Of a stretch of 20,228 bases of DNA, positions 1-6,751 are shown piece after piece. The position numbers and the translations under genes were made by a program. The notes beneath the pieces were generated by a model. The model made no database searches. It had not been told where the DNA came from and was given only the letters and a program-made list of their open reading frames with translations. Source of the stretch: JACQFZ01 sp036396275 (GTDB lineage: Bacteria > Pseudomonadota > Gammaproteobacteria > Acidiferrobacterales > Sulfurifustaceae); assembly GCA_036396275.1 (NCBI GenBank), contig DASWLD010000081.1:1-20228 (forward strand). Direction: 5' to 3'. How positions within the stretch are numbered: the first letter of the stretch is position 1; the number at the start of each line of letters is the position of its first letter.

Positions 1-71
1 CGGTGGAGCCGCCGAAAGAACTGGAACGCCGCGTCACGCGCCGCACGATCAAGCCGTCGCAGCCGCATTAG
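1..71 (+). CDS. 3' end of an unidentified protein-coding gene (partial)
   Basis: One frame stays open from the window edge to a TAG at 69-71, giving a 22-residue, strongly basic tail ending in TRRTIKPSQPH. Nearly every codon ends in G or C, as in the confirmed genes here, which supports real coding. The product is not recognisable from so short a tail. In Pseudomonas-type synteny, lon and hupB lie upstream of these tRNAs, but this tail does not resemble the usual end of HU; a Lon-like or other C-terminal extension cannot be tested from this window. Confidence 0.55.
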   Translation, partial: VEPPKELERRVTRRTIKPSQPH

Positions 72-86
72 TCGAGCCGCCTTGGC

Positions 87-115
87 TTGGCACTACGGGG
101 TCGATGCCGTATAGT
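87..115 (+). promoter_or_regulatory. sigma70 promoter of the tRNA-Val/tRNA-Asp unit
   Basis: TTGGCA (87-92, five of six matches to TTGACA) and TATAGT (110-115, five of six matches to TATAAT) are separated by exactly 17 bases. Transcription should begin near 122, about 30 bases before the mature 5' end of tRNA-Val. The bases after the -10 box (TCCGCGCC) form a GC-rich discriminator, a hallmark of stable-RNA promoters under stringent (ppGpp) control. Confidence 0.8.
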
Positions 116-151
116 TCCGCGCCTCCCAGGGGGCCGGATTCCGGTCCACAG

Positions 152-227
152 GGGTGCTTAGCTCAGCTGGTAGAGCGTCGCCCTTACAAGGCGAATGTCG
201 GGGGTTCGATCCCCTCAGCACCCACCA
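152..227 (+). tRNA. tRNA-Val (anticodon TAC)
   Basis: The acceptor arm GGGTGCT (152-158) pairs perfectly with AGCACCC (217-223), followed by discriminator A and an encoded CCA (225-227). The anticodon stem TCGCC/GGCGA encloses the loop CTTACAA with anticodon TAC at 185-187, reading valine GUN codons. The T-arm contains the expected GGTTCGATCCCC pattern and the D-arm has AGCTCAGCTGGTAGAGC. The length with CCA is the standard 76 bases. It is probably cotranscribed with tRNA-Asp from the promoter at 87-115. Confidence 0.97.
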
Positions 228-229
228 TC

Positions 230-372
230 CAGAAGACTGAGGATAGAAGACAGAGGACGGAAGACTGGACCGGTAGTTTGCCGACAGATGACAGACGACT
301 GATAACGACGGTCTTCCGTCATCGGTCCTCGTCCTTTGATTCAGCCTTCTGTCTTCTGTCCTCAGTCTTCTG
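230..372. repeat. Large inverted repeat filling the tRNA-Val/tRNA-Asp spacer
   Basis: A 24-base left arm at 230-253 (begins CAGAAGACTGAGG) is the reverse complement of 349-372 with one mismatch. A second, inner pair, ACGGAAGAC (257-265) and GTCTTCCGT (311-319), is nested inside. The arms are made of purine-rich GAAGAC/GACAGA words on one side and their complements on the other. The structure occupies nearly the whole 149-base spacer, leaving only two to four bases on each side before the tRNAs. In the precursor transcript it would form a long hairpin, a plausible RNase III or RNase E processing site. I see no convincing gene in the spacer. Confidence 0.85.
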
Positions 373-376
373 ATAC

Positions 377-453
377 GGAGCGGTAGTTCAGTTGGTTAGA
401 ATACCGGCCTGTCACGCCGGGGGTCGCGGGTTCGAGTCCCGTCCGCTCCGCCA
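377..453 (+). tRNA. tRNA-Asp (anticodon GTC)
   Basis: The acceptor arm GGAGCGG (377-383) pairs perfectly with CCGCTCC (443-449), followed by discriminator G and encoded CCA (451-453). The anticodon stem CCGGC/GCCGG encloses loop CTGTCAC with anticodon GTC at 411-413. The D-arm TAGTTCAGTTGGTTAGAATA and T-arm GGGTTCGAGTCCC are canonical. The length is 77 bases with CCA. A Val-Asp tRNA pair upstream of ppiD is a familiar gammaproteobacterial arrangement. Confidence 0.97.
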
Positions 454-458
454 TGATC

Positions 459-495
459 ATGGGGCGAGGTGCCATCCTCGCCCCATCGTTTCTTC
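459..495 (+). terminator. Intrinsic terminator after tRNA-Asp
   Basis: ATGGGGCGAGG (459-469) and CCTCGCCCCAT (476-486) form a perfect 11-bp stem with a six-base loop, starting five bases after the tRNA CCA end. The following CGTTTCTTC is a short, interrupted T-tract. This should end or attenuate the tRNA transcript 50-odd bases before the ppiD start. Confidence 0.7.
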
Positions 496-539
496 AAACA
501 CACGCATCCATTGCGGTACCGACAAGGTAGGTAATTTCC

Positions 540-2423
540 GTGCTTGCCAAGATTCGCGAAAAAACCCAAGGCATCATCGCCACGCTCATTCTCGCGTTCG
601 TCGCCATTCCGTTCGTTTTATGGGGAATCGGTTCGTACTTCGACGGCGGCTCCATGGCGCCGGTGGCCAAGGTCGATGGCGTGGAAATTAGCCAAGACAA
701 CTACCGGCGACGTCTCGAAGAACTTCAGAGCGCCAATCCGCGCGCGGCTGTTAACGACTTGATGAAGCAGGTCGCGATCCAAGGTCTGGTCGAGGAAACC
801 TTGCTGACGTCACAGGCGCAGAAGGGCGGCTACCGCATCGGCGATGCCGAGCTGGCGGCGCTGATTCACGCGGACCCACAGTTCCAGCGCGACGGAAAAT
901 TCCAGCCGGCACTGTACGAGGCGATCCTGAATGCGCAGGGGTTACGCCCCGCTCAATTCGAGGCACAGGTCCGCCGGCAGATTGTGGTTACGCAGGCGCA
1001 GAGCGCCTTGAGTCAGAGCGCTTTCGTCACGGACGCCGAAATCAACGCGACGTTGCGCCTGTTGTTGCAAGAGCGTCGAGTATCGTATGCGCTCATCGGC
1101 GGCGGTGCGTTCTCGGCAAAGAGTAACATCAGCGCGAAGGACATCGACGACTACTACCAGGCGAACCGGGAATCGTTCCGCTCGCCGGAAGCGGCGCGGT
1201 TCGCTTATGTATCGCTCAAAGCCACGGATGTCGCCGCGAGTATCGAACCGACCGATGCGCAATTGCGCGAAGCCTACCAGGCCGAAGCGGCGCGCTACGT
1301 CACGTCGGCCAAGCGTCGAATCAGCCACATTTTGATAAGTTTGCCGGGGCAACCGAGGGAAGAAGACGTGCAGGCGGCGAAGAAGCGCGCCGAGGAACTG
1401 CTGAAGCAAATCCGATCCGGCGCCGACTTTGCCGCGCTGGCGAAGAAGGAATCGAGCGACACCGAATCGGCGAAGCAGGGCGGCGATCTCGGCGATATTG
1501 CGCCCGGCCTGCTGCCCGCGGAACTCGAAGCCGCCGCCGCGGCGTTGAAACAAGGCGAGGTGAGCGATCCGATTCGGACGAGCTTTGGTTTTCACTTGGT
1601 GAAGCTAAGCGGCCTGACGCCCGAGCGGGGCAAATCCTTCGAGACGGTCAAGCAGGAACTGCGCGATTTGGTGCGCAAGCGCAAAGGCGAGGAACGCTTT
1701 TACGAACAAGTGGAGCGTTTCAGAAACTTGGTCTACGAAAATCCCCAAGGGCTCGATGCCGTGGCGAAAGCGCTCGACCTGGACGTGGCGCAAAGCGACT
1801 GGATCACGCGCGCCGGCGGCCCGGGGATTGCGGCGCAAGCGCGCGTCGTCGCGGCGGCGTTCGAGCCGGACGTATTAAGCGGCGAGCGCAACAGCGATGC
1901 GATCGATGTCGACGCGCAAACCATGGTCGCGGTTCACGTCGTCGATCATCGGCCATCCGAGGTGCGCCCGCTCGCCGACGTTCGCGCGGACATCGAGAAG
2001 ATGCTCATGGATCGGCAAGCGCGCGAAGACGCGCACGCGGCGGCGAAACAATGGGTCGAGGAGATCCAACAAGGCAAGTCGATCGCGGCGCTGGCGCGCG
2101 GTCCTGGCATCACGCTGCGCGCCGCGCAAACGTTGACGCGCGAGCGTCCGGGCGACACCCATCCAGCTATCGTCAATGCGGTGTTCGCGGCCGCGCGGCC
2201 GAAAACGCAACCCGTGGCCGGCCAGGTCGATCTCGGTAAGCAGGGTTTCGCGGTTTACGTGCTCGAATCGGTTAAAGACGGCGATCCGGCGGTCGCCGGC
2301 GCCGAGGCGAACGCCAGAGTGCGCCAGCAGCTGCTGCGGCGCCACGGGGCCGACTACTACGCCAGTTACCGAGAGGGGCTGCGCAATACCTCCGACATAA
2401 AGATAAACGCCGAGCAGCTTTAG
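540..2423 (+). CDS. ppiD: PpiD-like periplasmic folding chaperone / peptidyl-prolyl isomerase
   Basis: 627 residues, close to the 623 of E. coli PpiD, and alignable end to end. A short cytoplasmic N-terminus (KIREKTQG) precedes one membrane anchor at about residues 11-31, then a SurA-like N-terminal chaperone region (about 35-250, with DPQFQRDGKF), one parvulin (PpiC-type) domain at about 258-358 and a C-terminal helical region. PpiD sits on the outer face of the inner membrane near the Sec translocon and assists newly exported proteins. The parvulin domain keeps H263 (RISHILI), the GGDLG turn and the FGFHL motif with H352, so it looks more canonical than that of E. coli PpiD. The start is GTG at 540; the only SD-like sequence, AAGG at 524-527, is somewhat distant. 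The gene follows the tRNA terminator and converges with fabI. Confidence 0.93.
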   Translation: MLAKIREKTQGIIATLILAFVAIPFVLWGIGSYFDGGSMAPVAKVDGVEISQDNYRRRLEELQSANPRAAVNDLMKQVAIQGLVEETLLTSQAQKGGYRIGDAELAALIHADPQFQRDGKFQPALYEAILNAQGLRPAQFEAQVRRQIVVTQAQSALSQSAFVTDAEINATLRLLLQERRVSYALIGGGAFSAKSNISAKDIDDYYQANRESFRSPEAARFAYVSLKATDVAASIEPTDAQLREAYQAEAARYVTSAKRRISHILISLPGQPREEDVQAAKKRAEELLKQIRSGADFAALAKKESSDTESAKQGGDLGDIAPGLLPAELEAAAAALKQGEVSDPIRTSFGFHLVKLSGLTPERGKSFETVKQELRDLVRKRKGEERFYEQVERFRNLVYENPQGLDAVAKALDLDVAQSDWITRAGGPGIAAQARVVAAAFEPDVLSGERNSDAIDVDAQTMVAVHVVDHRPSEVRPLADVRADIEKMLMDRQAREDAHAAAKQWVEEIQQGKSIAALARGPGITLRAAQTLTRERPGDTHPAIVNAVFAAARPKTQPVAGQVDLGKQGFAVYVLESVKDGDPAVAGAEANARVRQQLLRRHGADYYASYREGLRNTSDIKINAEQL

Positions 2424-2449
2424 GGGTTTGTTGAAAAAACAAAAACCCC
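2423..2449 (+). terminator. Possible hairpin immediately after ppiD
   Basis: GGGGTTTGTT, beginning at the last base of the ppiD stop codon, can pair imperfectly with AACAAAAACCCC (2438-2449) across an A-rich loop. No T-tract follows, so it is a weak candidate for intrinsic termination; it may stabilise the mRNA 3' end or work with the downstream palindromes. Confidence 0.3.
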
Positions 2450-2516
2450 GTGCGCCGCAAGGGCGCGGCGCGCCGGAATTTCAAACACGCCAGTGGTTGA
2501 AATTTCGGACTGTTAG

Positions 2517-2711
2517 CAGGTTGCTGGGATTTCGCCCCCCACCCTAACCCTCCCCCGCTCGCGGGGGAGGGAATGGGAGGGGGGAATGCGATCGCAAATC
2601 GATGCGGAAGTTGGAAATTTTTCCGAGCGATCGAGAAATCTTCGAGTTTTCATACAACCTGTTTCGCTGGAATGACGAACAGGAATCGGTTTCGACTTTT
2701 TCAGCAACCTG
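2517..2711. mobile_element. MITE-like element with 10-bp terminal inverted repeats
   Basis: CAGGTTGCTG at 2517-2526 and its exact reverse complement CAGCAACCTG at 2702-2711 bound a 195-base segment. Immediately outside each end lies TTAG (2513-2516 and 2712-2715), a candidate 4-bp target-site duplication. The segment has no credible coding region and contains the CCCTCCCCCG/CGGGGGAGGG palindrome. The right TTAG supplies the complement of the fabI stop codon, so an insertion would have landed exactly at the fabI terminus. It could also be a chance palindrome serving as a bidirectional terminator for the converging genes. Confidence 0.4.
2535..2584. repeat. Intergenic palindrome of the CCCTCnCCC/GGGnGAGGG family
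   Basis: CCCTCCCCCG (2548-2557) and CGGGGGAGGG (2562-2571) form a perfect 10-bp stem with a CTCG loop, preceded by CCCCCCACCCTAA and followed by GGGAGGGGGG that extends the pairing. The same pattern (CACCCT lead followed by a C/T-rich stem and its complement) recurs several times at 17044-17231, showing a dispersed family. Such palindromes are common between genes in proteobacterial genomes. Confidence 0.8.
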
Positions 2712-3500
2712 TTAGACGCCATCCGGGGCGAAGGCTACGGTATTGAAGCCGGCGTCGACGTAGGTAATTTCTCCCGTGATACCGGAGGCGAGGTCGGAAC
2801 AAAGAAACGCCGCGACATTGCCGACCTCGTCGATGGTGACGCCGCGCCCGAGCGGGGCGGTGCGGTCATTGACTTCCAACATCTTGCGAAAGCCGGCAAT
2901 GCCGGCGGCGGCCAGCGTCTTAATCGGCCCCGCCGAAATCGCGTTCACTCGTATTCCCTCGCGCCCGAGCGATGCCGCCAGATAGCGCACGTTCGCCTCG
3001 AGACTCGCTTTGGCGAGGCCCATGACGTTGTAGTTCGGAACGGCGCGGTTGGCGCCGAGATAGGTCAGCGTCAGGAGCGCGCCGGTGCGGCCCTTCATTA
3101 GTGCACGCCCGGCGCGGGCAAGCGCGGTGAAGCTGTACGAGCTGATATCGTGCGCGAGGCGAAAGCCCTCGCGCGTCGTGACATCGACGAACGCGCCTTG
3201 AATTTCCTCGGTCGGGGCATAGGCGACGGCGTGCACGATGATGTCGAGACCGTCCCAGTGATTTCCGAGTTGCTTGAAGACGTCCAGAATCTGCTCGTCG
3301 CTCGCGACGTCGCACGGCAATACGACTTTGGAACCCAGGGCGCCGGCAAGCTTATCGACGCGTTCCTTCAGCCGGTCGTTCTGATAAGTAAACGCAAGCG
3401 CCGCGCCTTCGCGATGCATGGCCTTGGCGATGCCCGACGCGATCGAGCGCTCGCTCGCGACCCCGACGATCAACGCGCGTTTGCCGGCAAGAAACCCCAT
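2712..3500 (-). CDS. fabI: Enoyl-[acyl-carrier-protein] reductase (NADH), FabI
   Basis: 262 residues, the length of E. coli FabI, and alignable throughout. It catalyses the last step of each fatty acid elongation cycle, reducing trans-2-enoyl-ACP with NADH in the cytosol. The Rossmann-fold glycine region is GVASERSIASGIA (13-25). The FabI-type active site is intact: Y147, Y157 and K164 within TYLGANRAVPNYNVMGLAK, i.e. the Y-x6-K pattern of the family. A reading frame continues upstream of the chosen ATG (3498-3500), but that ATG gives the conserved MGFLAGKR start and is preceded by an excellent ribosome binding site at 3509-3515. Residue 93 is Ala (HAVAYAP) where E. coli has Gly; Ala is known at this place in other FabIs. 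The gene converges with ppiD and diverges from the ABC operon. Confidence 0.96.
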   Translation of the reverse strand: MGFLAGKRALIVGVASERSIASGIAKAMHREGAALAFTYQNDRLKERVDKLAGALGSKVVLPCDVASDEQILDVFKQLGNHWDGLDIIVHAVAYAPTEEIQGAFVDVTTREGFRLAHDISSYSFTALARAGRALMKGRTGALLTLTYLGANRAVPNYNVMGLAKASLEANVRYLAASLGREGIRVNAISAGPIKTLAAAGIAGFRKMLEVNDRTAPLGRGVTIDEVGNVAAFLCSDLASGITGEITYVDAGFNTVAFAPDGV

Positions 3501-3508
3501 GGATTCAT

Positions 3509-3515
3509 CTCCTCC
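3509..3515 (-). promoter_or_regulatory. Strong Shine-Dalgarno site fixing the fabI start
   Basis: Read on the minus strand this is GGAGGAG, eight bases upstream of the ATG at 3498-3500. It selects the 262-residue FabI start over an in-frame ATG 13 codons upstream that lies before the site and lacks comparable complementarity. Confidence 0.8.
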
Positions 3516-3626
3516 GATTGAAAAAGTTTGACGCTGCATGCGCGCCCGCCGCGCAGGCCGCTACAGTAGCGAAATTCAGGTGGAGCTGGAAGGGGAATAA
3601 GGAACCGGCGCTTGCCGCCCACGGTC

Positions 3627-3635
3627 TGATATAGT
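3627..3635 (+). promoter_or_regulatory. Possible extended -10 promoter of the ABC importer operon
   Basis: TGATATAGT fits the extended -10 pattern TGnTATAAT with one mismatch, 55 bases before the binding-protein ATG. No good -35 box lies 16-18 bases upstream, which extended -10 promoters can tolerate. It lies in the 190-base divergent region with fabI. Confidence 0.4.
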
Positions 3636-3690
3636 TTGCGTCAAGTCGGAAAGCACCGCGCAACACGCGAAGAAAGTCGGCCGGCAACGA

Positions 3691-5778
3691 ATGATACTTA
3701 AACGATTGCTCATCATCGCGCCCATCGTGCTGGCGTTGGGCCTGCTGCAATCGTACTTTTGGGTTCCGACCTATGACGCACAAACGCGCGGCAACCCCGA
3801 CCGCCTGGTCAAGTTCATCGAAGGGTCGATCGGCGACGCAAAGATTCTGAATCCGATTCTGAACGCCGATGCCTCGAGCAGCCGGATAACGGGGTTGGTG
3901 TTCGAAGGCCTGCTCGATCTCGATGAAAACCTGAACCTGCGCGGTCGGCTCGCGACCGACTGGTCGATCACCGAGACCGCGTACGTGACGGCGGTCGACG
4001 GCGCGCGTTTTCCCGATGGCCAACCGGTGACCGCCGCGGCGCTCCAGGCGCGCATCGCGGCCGCGGTCGCGGCCGATGTGCGCATGAAAGACTCGGTCAC
4101 CGGCATCGTGTTGTTGCCGCCGCGGGAAAGCTCCGAAACCGTCACGTTACCGGGCAAGCCGCCGAAGACGGCAACGGTGCGCGTGCGACTGCCGGCGCGG
4201 CTGCGGATTTCGTTGCGGCATGTCGACCAGGATCTGTTCAAGCGATTGGAGCGCACGGTCGGATCGAGCTATGAACGAAGCGCGGCGCGCGACCGCTGGA
4301 TCGAGGTGACGCCGGCCGAGCTGCGCGATGCGGTCAAACCTCGATTCGCCGAGCTGGCGCCGGTGTTCGAACACAACCCGGAAATTCTGTTTCAGCTCCG
4401 CCGCGGGGCGCGTTTTCACGACGGTCACGCGTTCGAAGCCCGCGACGTCAAGTTCACGTACGAAGCGATTATGAATCCCAAGAACTTGTCGCCGCGCACG
4501 TCCGATTTCGAACCGATCAAGTCGGTCGACGTGCTCGATCCCTACCGCGTGCGGATCGTTTACAAGCGGTTGTTTTCGCCGGCGATCAACGCCTGGACCA
4601 TGGGCGTCTTGCCGGAGCATTTGTTGAACGACCAGGCCCTGGCCGCGGAAGCGCAACGCCGCGGGCTTTCGCAGGCGGCGCGCGAGCGCTTCGGTATGCG
4701 CGACAGCCAGTTCAATCGCGACCCGGTCGGCGTGGGACCGTTTCGATTCGTCGAGTGGCGCGGCGATGAGGTGATTCACCTGACCCGCAACGACGACTAT
4801 TGGGAAGGCCCGCCGCGGTATCGCGACTTCTACTACCGCATCATCCCCGACGCCCTGACCCAAGAGGTTGAGTTTCGCACCGGCGCGATCGACGCCTACG
4901 GCCCGCTTCCGCATCAGGCGTCGCGCTACCAAAACGATAAACGCTATCAATCGTTCAGCAGTCTCGGTTTCAGTTACTCCTACATCGGTTATAACTTGGC
5001 CAATCCGTTGCTCGCCGATAAGCGCGTGCGGCGCGCGCTCGGGATGGCGATCAACACCGACGAGATCATCAAGTACGTGTTGTACGATCAAGGCGAGCGT
5101 ACTACCGGGCCGTATCCGAAGAACACCGATTGGTACGACCCCTCGGCGCAGCCGATTCCGTACGATCCTGCGCAGGCCCTCAAAATTCTTGAGCAACTCG
5201 GGTGGAAGCGCAATGCGGACGGTTGGCTCGAAAAAGACGGAAGGATTTTCGAGTTCAATCTAATTACGAATCACGGCAATCCGCTGCGCAAAGCGATTCT
5301 CACCATCGCGCAAAACGGCTGGCGGCGCATCGGCGTCAAGTGCAACACCCAGGTGTTCGAGTGGGCGGTGTTTCTCGAGGATTTCATCGATCCGCGCAAG
5401 TTCGACGCGGTCGTGCTCGGCTGGAGCATGGGCATCGATCCGGATTTGTTCCAGATCTGGCATTCGAGCCAGACCGGTCCGAAACAGCTCAATTTCGTCG
5501 GCTACCAGAGCGCCAAAGCCGATGAATTGATCGTGCGTATTCGCCGCGAATACGACGTCGCGACTCAGCGCGACCTGACGCACCAACTGCATCGGCTGAT
5601 CGCCGAGGATCAGCCGTATACGTTTTTGTATGCGACCCGCGCCACGACGGTGCTGGATAAGAAAATCGTGACGATGAAGGACGACGGGAGTTATGCGCCG
5701 ATCGCTCCGGCACGCAGCGGCGACGTGTTCTTCGATTTCAATCGCTGGCGCAAGCTCGAGTTCGCGCCGACGTTCTAG
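3691..5778 (+). CDS. Membrane-anchored ABC solute-binding protein, family 5 (peptide/oligopeptide type)
   Basis: 695 residues, longer than the usual 500-600 for family 5 (SBP_bac_5, the DppA/OppA/YejA group). An N-terminal hydrophobic stretch at about residues 4-22, after a KR, acts as a signal or uncleaved anchor; there is no lipobox Cys. Family landmarks are LVFEGLLDLDENLNLRGRLA (69-88), LFQLRRGARFHDGHAFEARD (233-252), VGVGPFRF and KRVRRALGMAINTDEI. Between the first two landmarks lie about 145 residues, far more than typical, including a polyproline-flanked loop (LPPRESSETVTLPGKPP). It should capture peptides or a similar solute in the periplasm for the permease pair that follows eight bases downstream. 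The ATG at 3691 has only a weak purine-rich upstream sequence (AAGAAAG). The substrate is not determined by sequence. Confidence 0.88.
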   Translation: MILKRLLIIAPIVLALGLLQSYFWVPTYDAQTRGNPDRLVKFIEGSIGDAKILNPILNADASSSRITGLVFEGLLDLDENLNLRGRLATDWSITETAYVTAVDGARFPDGQPVTAAALQARIAAAVAADVRMKDSVTGIVLLPPRESSETVTLPGKPPKTATVRVRLPARLRISLRHVDQDLFKRLERTVGSSYERSAARDRWIEVTPAELRDAVKPRFAELAPVFEHNPEILFQLRRGARFHDGHAFEARDVKFTYEAIMNPKNLSPRTSDFEPIKSVDVLDPYRVRIVYKRLFSPAINAWTMGVLPEHLLNDQALAAEAQRRGLSQAARERFGMRDSQFNRDPVGVGPFRFVEWRGDEVIHLTRNDDYWEGPPRYRDFYYRIIPDALTQEVEFRTGAIDAYGPLPHQASRYQNDKRYQSFSSLGFSYSYIGYNLANPLLADKRVRRALGMAINTDEIIKYVLYDQGERTTGPYPKNTDWYDPSAQPIPYDPAQALKILEQLGWKRNADGWLEKDGRIFEFNLITNHGNPLRKAILTIAQNGWRRIGVKCNTQVFEWAVFLEDFIDPRKFDAVVLGWSMGIDPDLFQIWHSSQTGPKQLNFVGYQSAKADELIVRIRREYDVATQRDLTHQLHRLIAEDQPYTFLYATRATTVLDKKIVTMKDDGSYAPIAPARSGDVFFDFNRWRKLEFAPTF

Positions 5779-5786
5779 GACGACGC

Positions 5787-6749
5787 ATGGGCACGTATCT
5801 AGCGCGCAACCTTCTGCAACGACTGCTGTTGCTATTCATCGTTTCGGTTATCGCTCATGCGGTCGTACACCTGGCGCCGGGCGAGCCGAGCGAAGTCGAT
5901 CCGTCCAATCCGCGCATGAAGCCCGAAGACGTCGCCAAAATCCGCGCGGCGTTTCACCTGGACAAGCCGTTGTACGCGCAGTACGGCTACTGGATGCGCG
6001 ATCTGTTCACCGGCGAGCTCAAGTCGTTCAAGGACAGTCAGCCGGTGCTGCCGAAGATCGGGCGCCGATTCTTGAATTCGCTGCCGCTGTTCATCGGCGC
6101 CACCCTCATTGTCTGGACGCTGTCGTTTCCGGTCGGCATACGCGCGGCGCTGCACCGCGGTTCGGGCTACGACCGAAGCACCACGTTTCTCGCGTACGCG
6201 CTGATCTCGATTCCGGGATTCTTCTTGTCGTATCTCGCCATTCTCGGCGTGGTCGGCTTCTTGGGTGTACCGGTGATCGGGATGCGCACGTTCGGCATTC
6301 AAGACGCGGCACCGCTGTATCAAGTCATGGACCGGTTTTGGCACCTGGCGATACCGTCGCTCATGTCGGCGCTCGCGGGCATCGCGGTGCTGTCGCGCTA
6401 CGTGCGCTCGCAAATGCTCGACGTCATGGGACAGGATTACGTGCGTACCGCGCGCGCCAAAGGGCTGGACGAGGACACCGTCATTTACCGGCACGCGCTG
6501 CGCAACGCGCTGCTGCCGTTCATAACGATGTTCGGGTTCATGCTGCCGGCGCTGATCGGCGGTTCGGTGATCTTCGAGCAAATCTTCGCATGGCCCGGTC
6601 TCGGTCGTCTGGGCTATGAAGCGATTTTGTCGCGCGACTTCCCTGTCATTCTGACGATCAATTTCATCGCGGCGGCCCTGACGCTTGCCGGCACGTTCCT
6701 GTCGGACGTGCTGTACGCGGTCGCCGATCCGCGGATTCGGCTGGAGTAG
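5787..6749 (+). CDS. ABC importer permease, DppB/OppB/YejB type
   Basis: 320 residues with the standard architecture of the first permease of peptide importers. It has an N-terminal membrane helix (about 10-29) followed by a soluble segment containing AAFHLDKPLYAQYGYWM, then a five-helix core (about 97-315). The cytoplasmic EAA loop that docks on the ATPases is clear at 217-243 (DYVRTARAKGLDEDTVIYRH followed by ALRNALLP). The C-terminus DVLYAVADPRIRLE is typical of the family. The start ATG follows the binding-protein stop by eight bases, and the stop is two bases before the next permease, so translation is probably coupled. With the next permease it forms the heterodimeric inner-membrane channel. 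Confidence 0.94.
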   Translation: MGTYLARNLLQRLLLLFIVSVIAHAVVHLAPGEPSEVDPSNPRMKPEDVAKIRAAFHLDKPLYAQYGYWMRDLFTGELKSFKDSQPVLPKIGRRFLNSLPLFIGATLIVWTLSFPVGIRAALHRGSGYDRSTTFLAYALISIPGFFLSYLAILGVVGFLGVPVIGMRTFGIQDAAPLYQVMDRFWHLAIPSLMSALAGIAVLSRYVRSQMLDVMGQDYVRTARAKGLDEDTVIYRHALRNALLPFITMFGFMLPALIGGSVIFEQIFAWPGLGRLGYEAILSRDFPVILTINFIAAALTLAGTFLSDVLYAVADPRIRLE

Positions 6750-6751
6750 GG

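Noticed and set aside
104..373. Open frame of 89 codons over the tRNA-Val gene and spacer
   Set aside because: It runs through the tRNA and both arms of the inverted repeat; no gene-like features.
392..691. Open frame of 99 codons starting in tRNA-Asp
   Set aside because: It begins within the tRNA, crosses the terminator and then overlaps ppiD out of frame.
4147..5196. Antisense frame of 349 codons opposite the solute-binding protein
   Set aside because: Arg/His-rich composition typical of antisense frames in GC-rich genes; the sense strand carries a recognised family.
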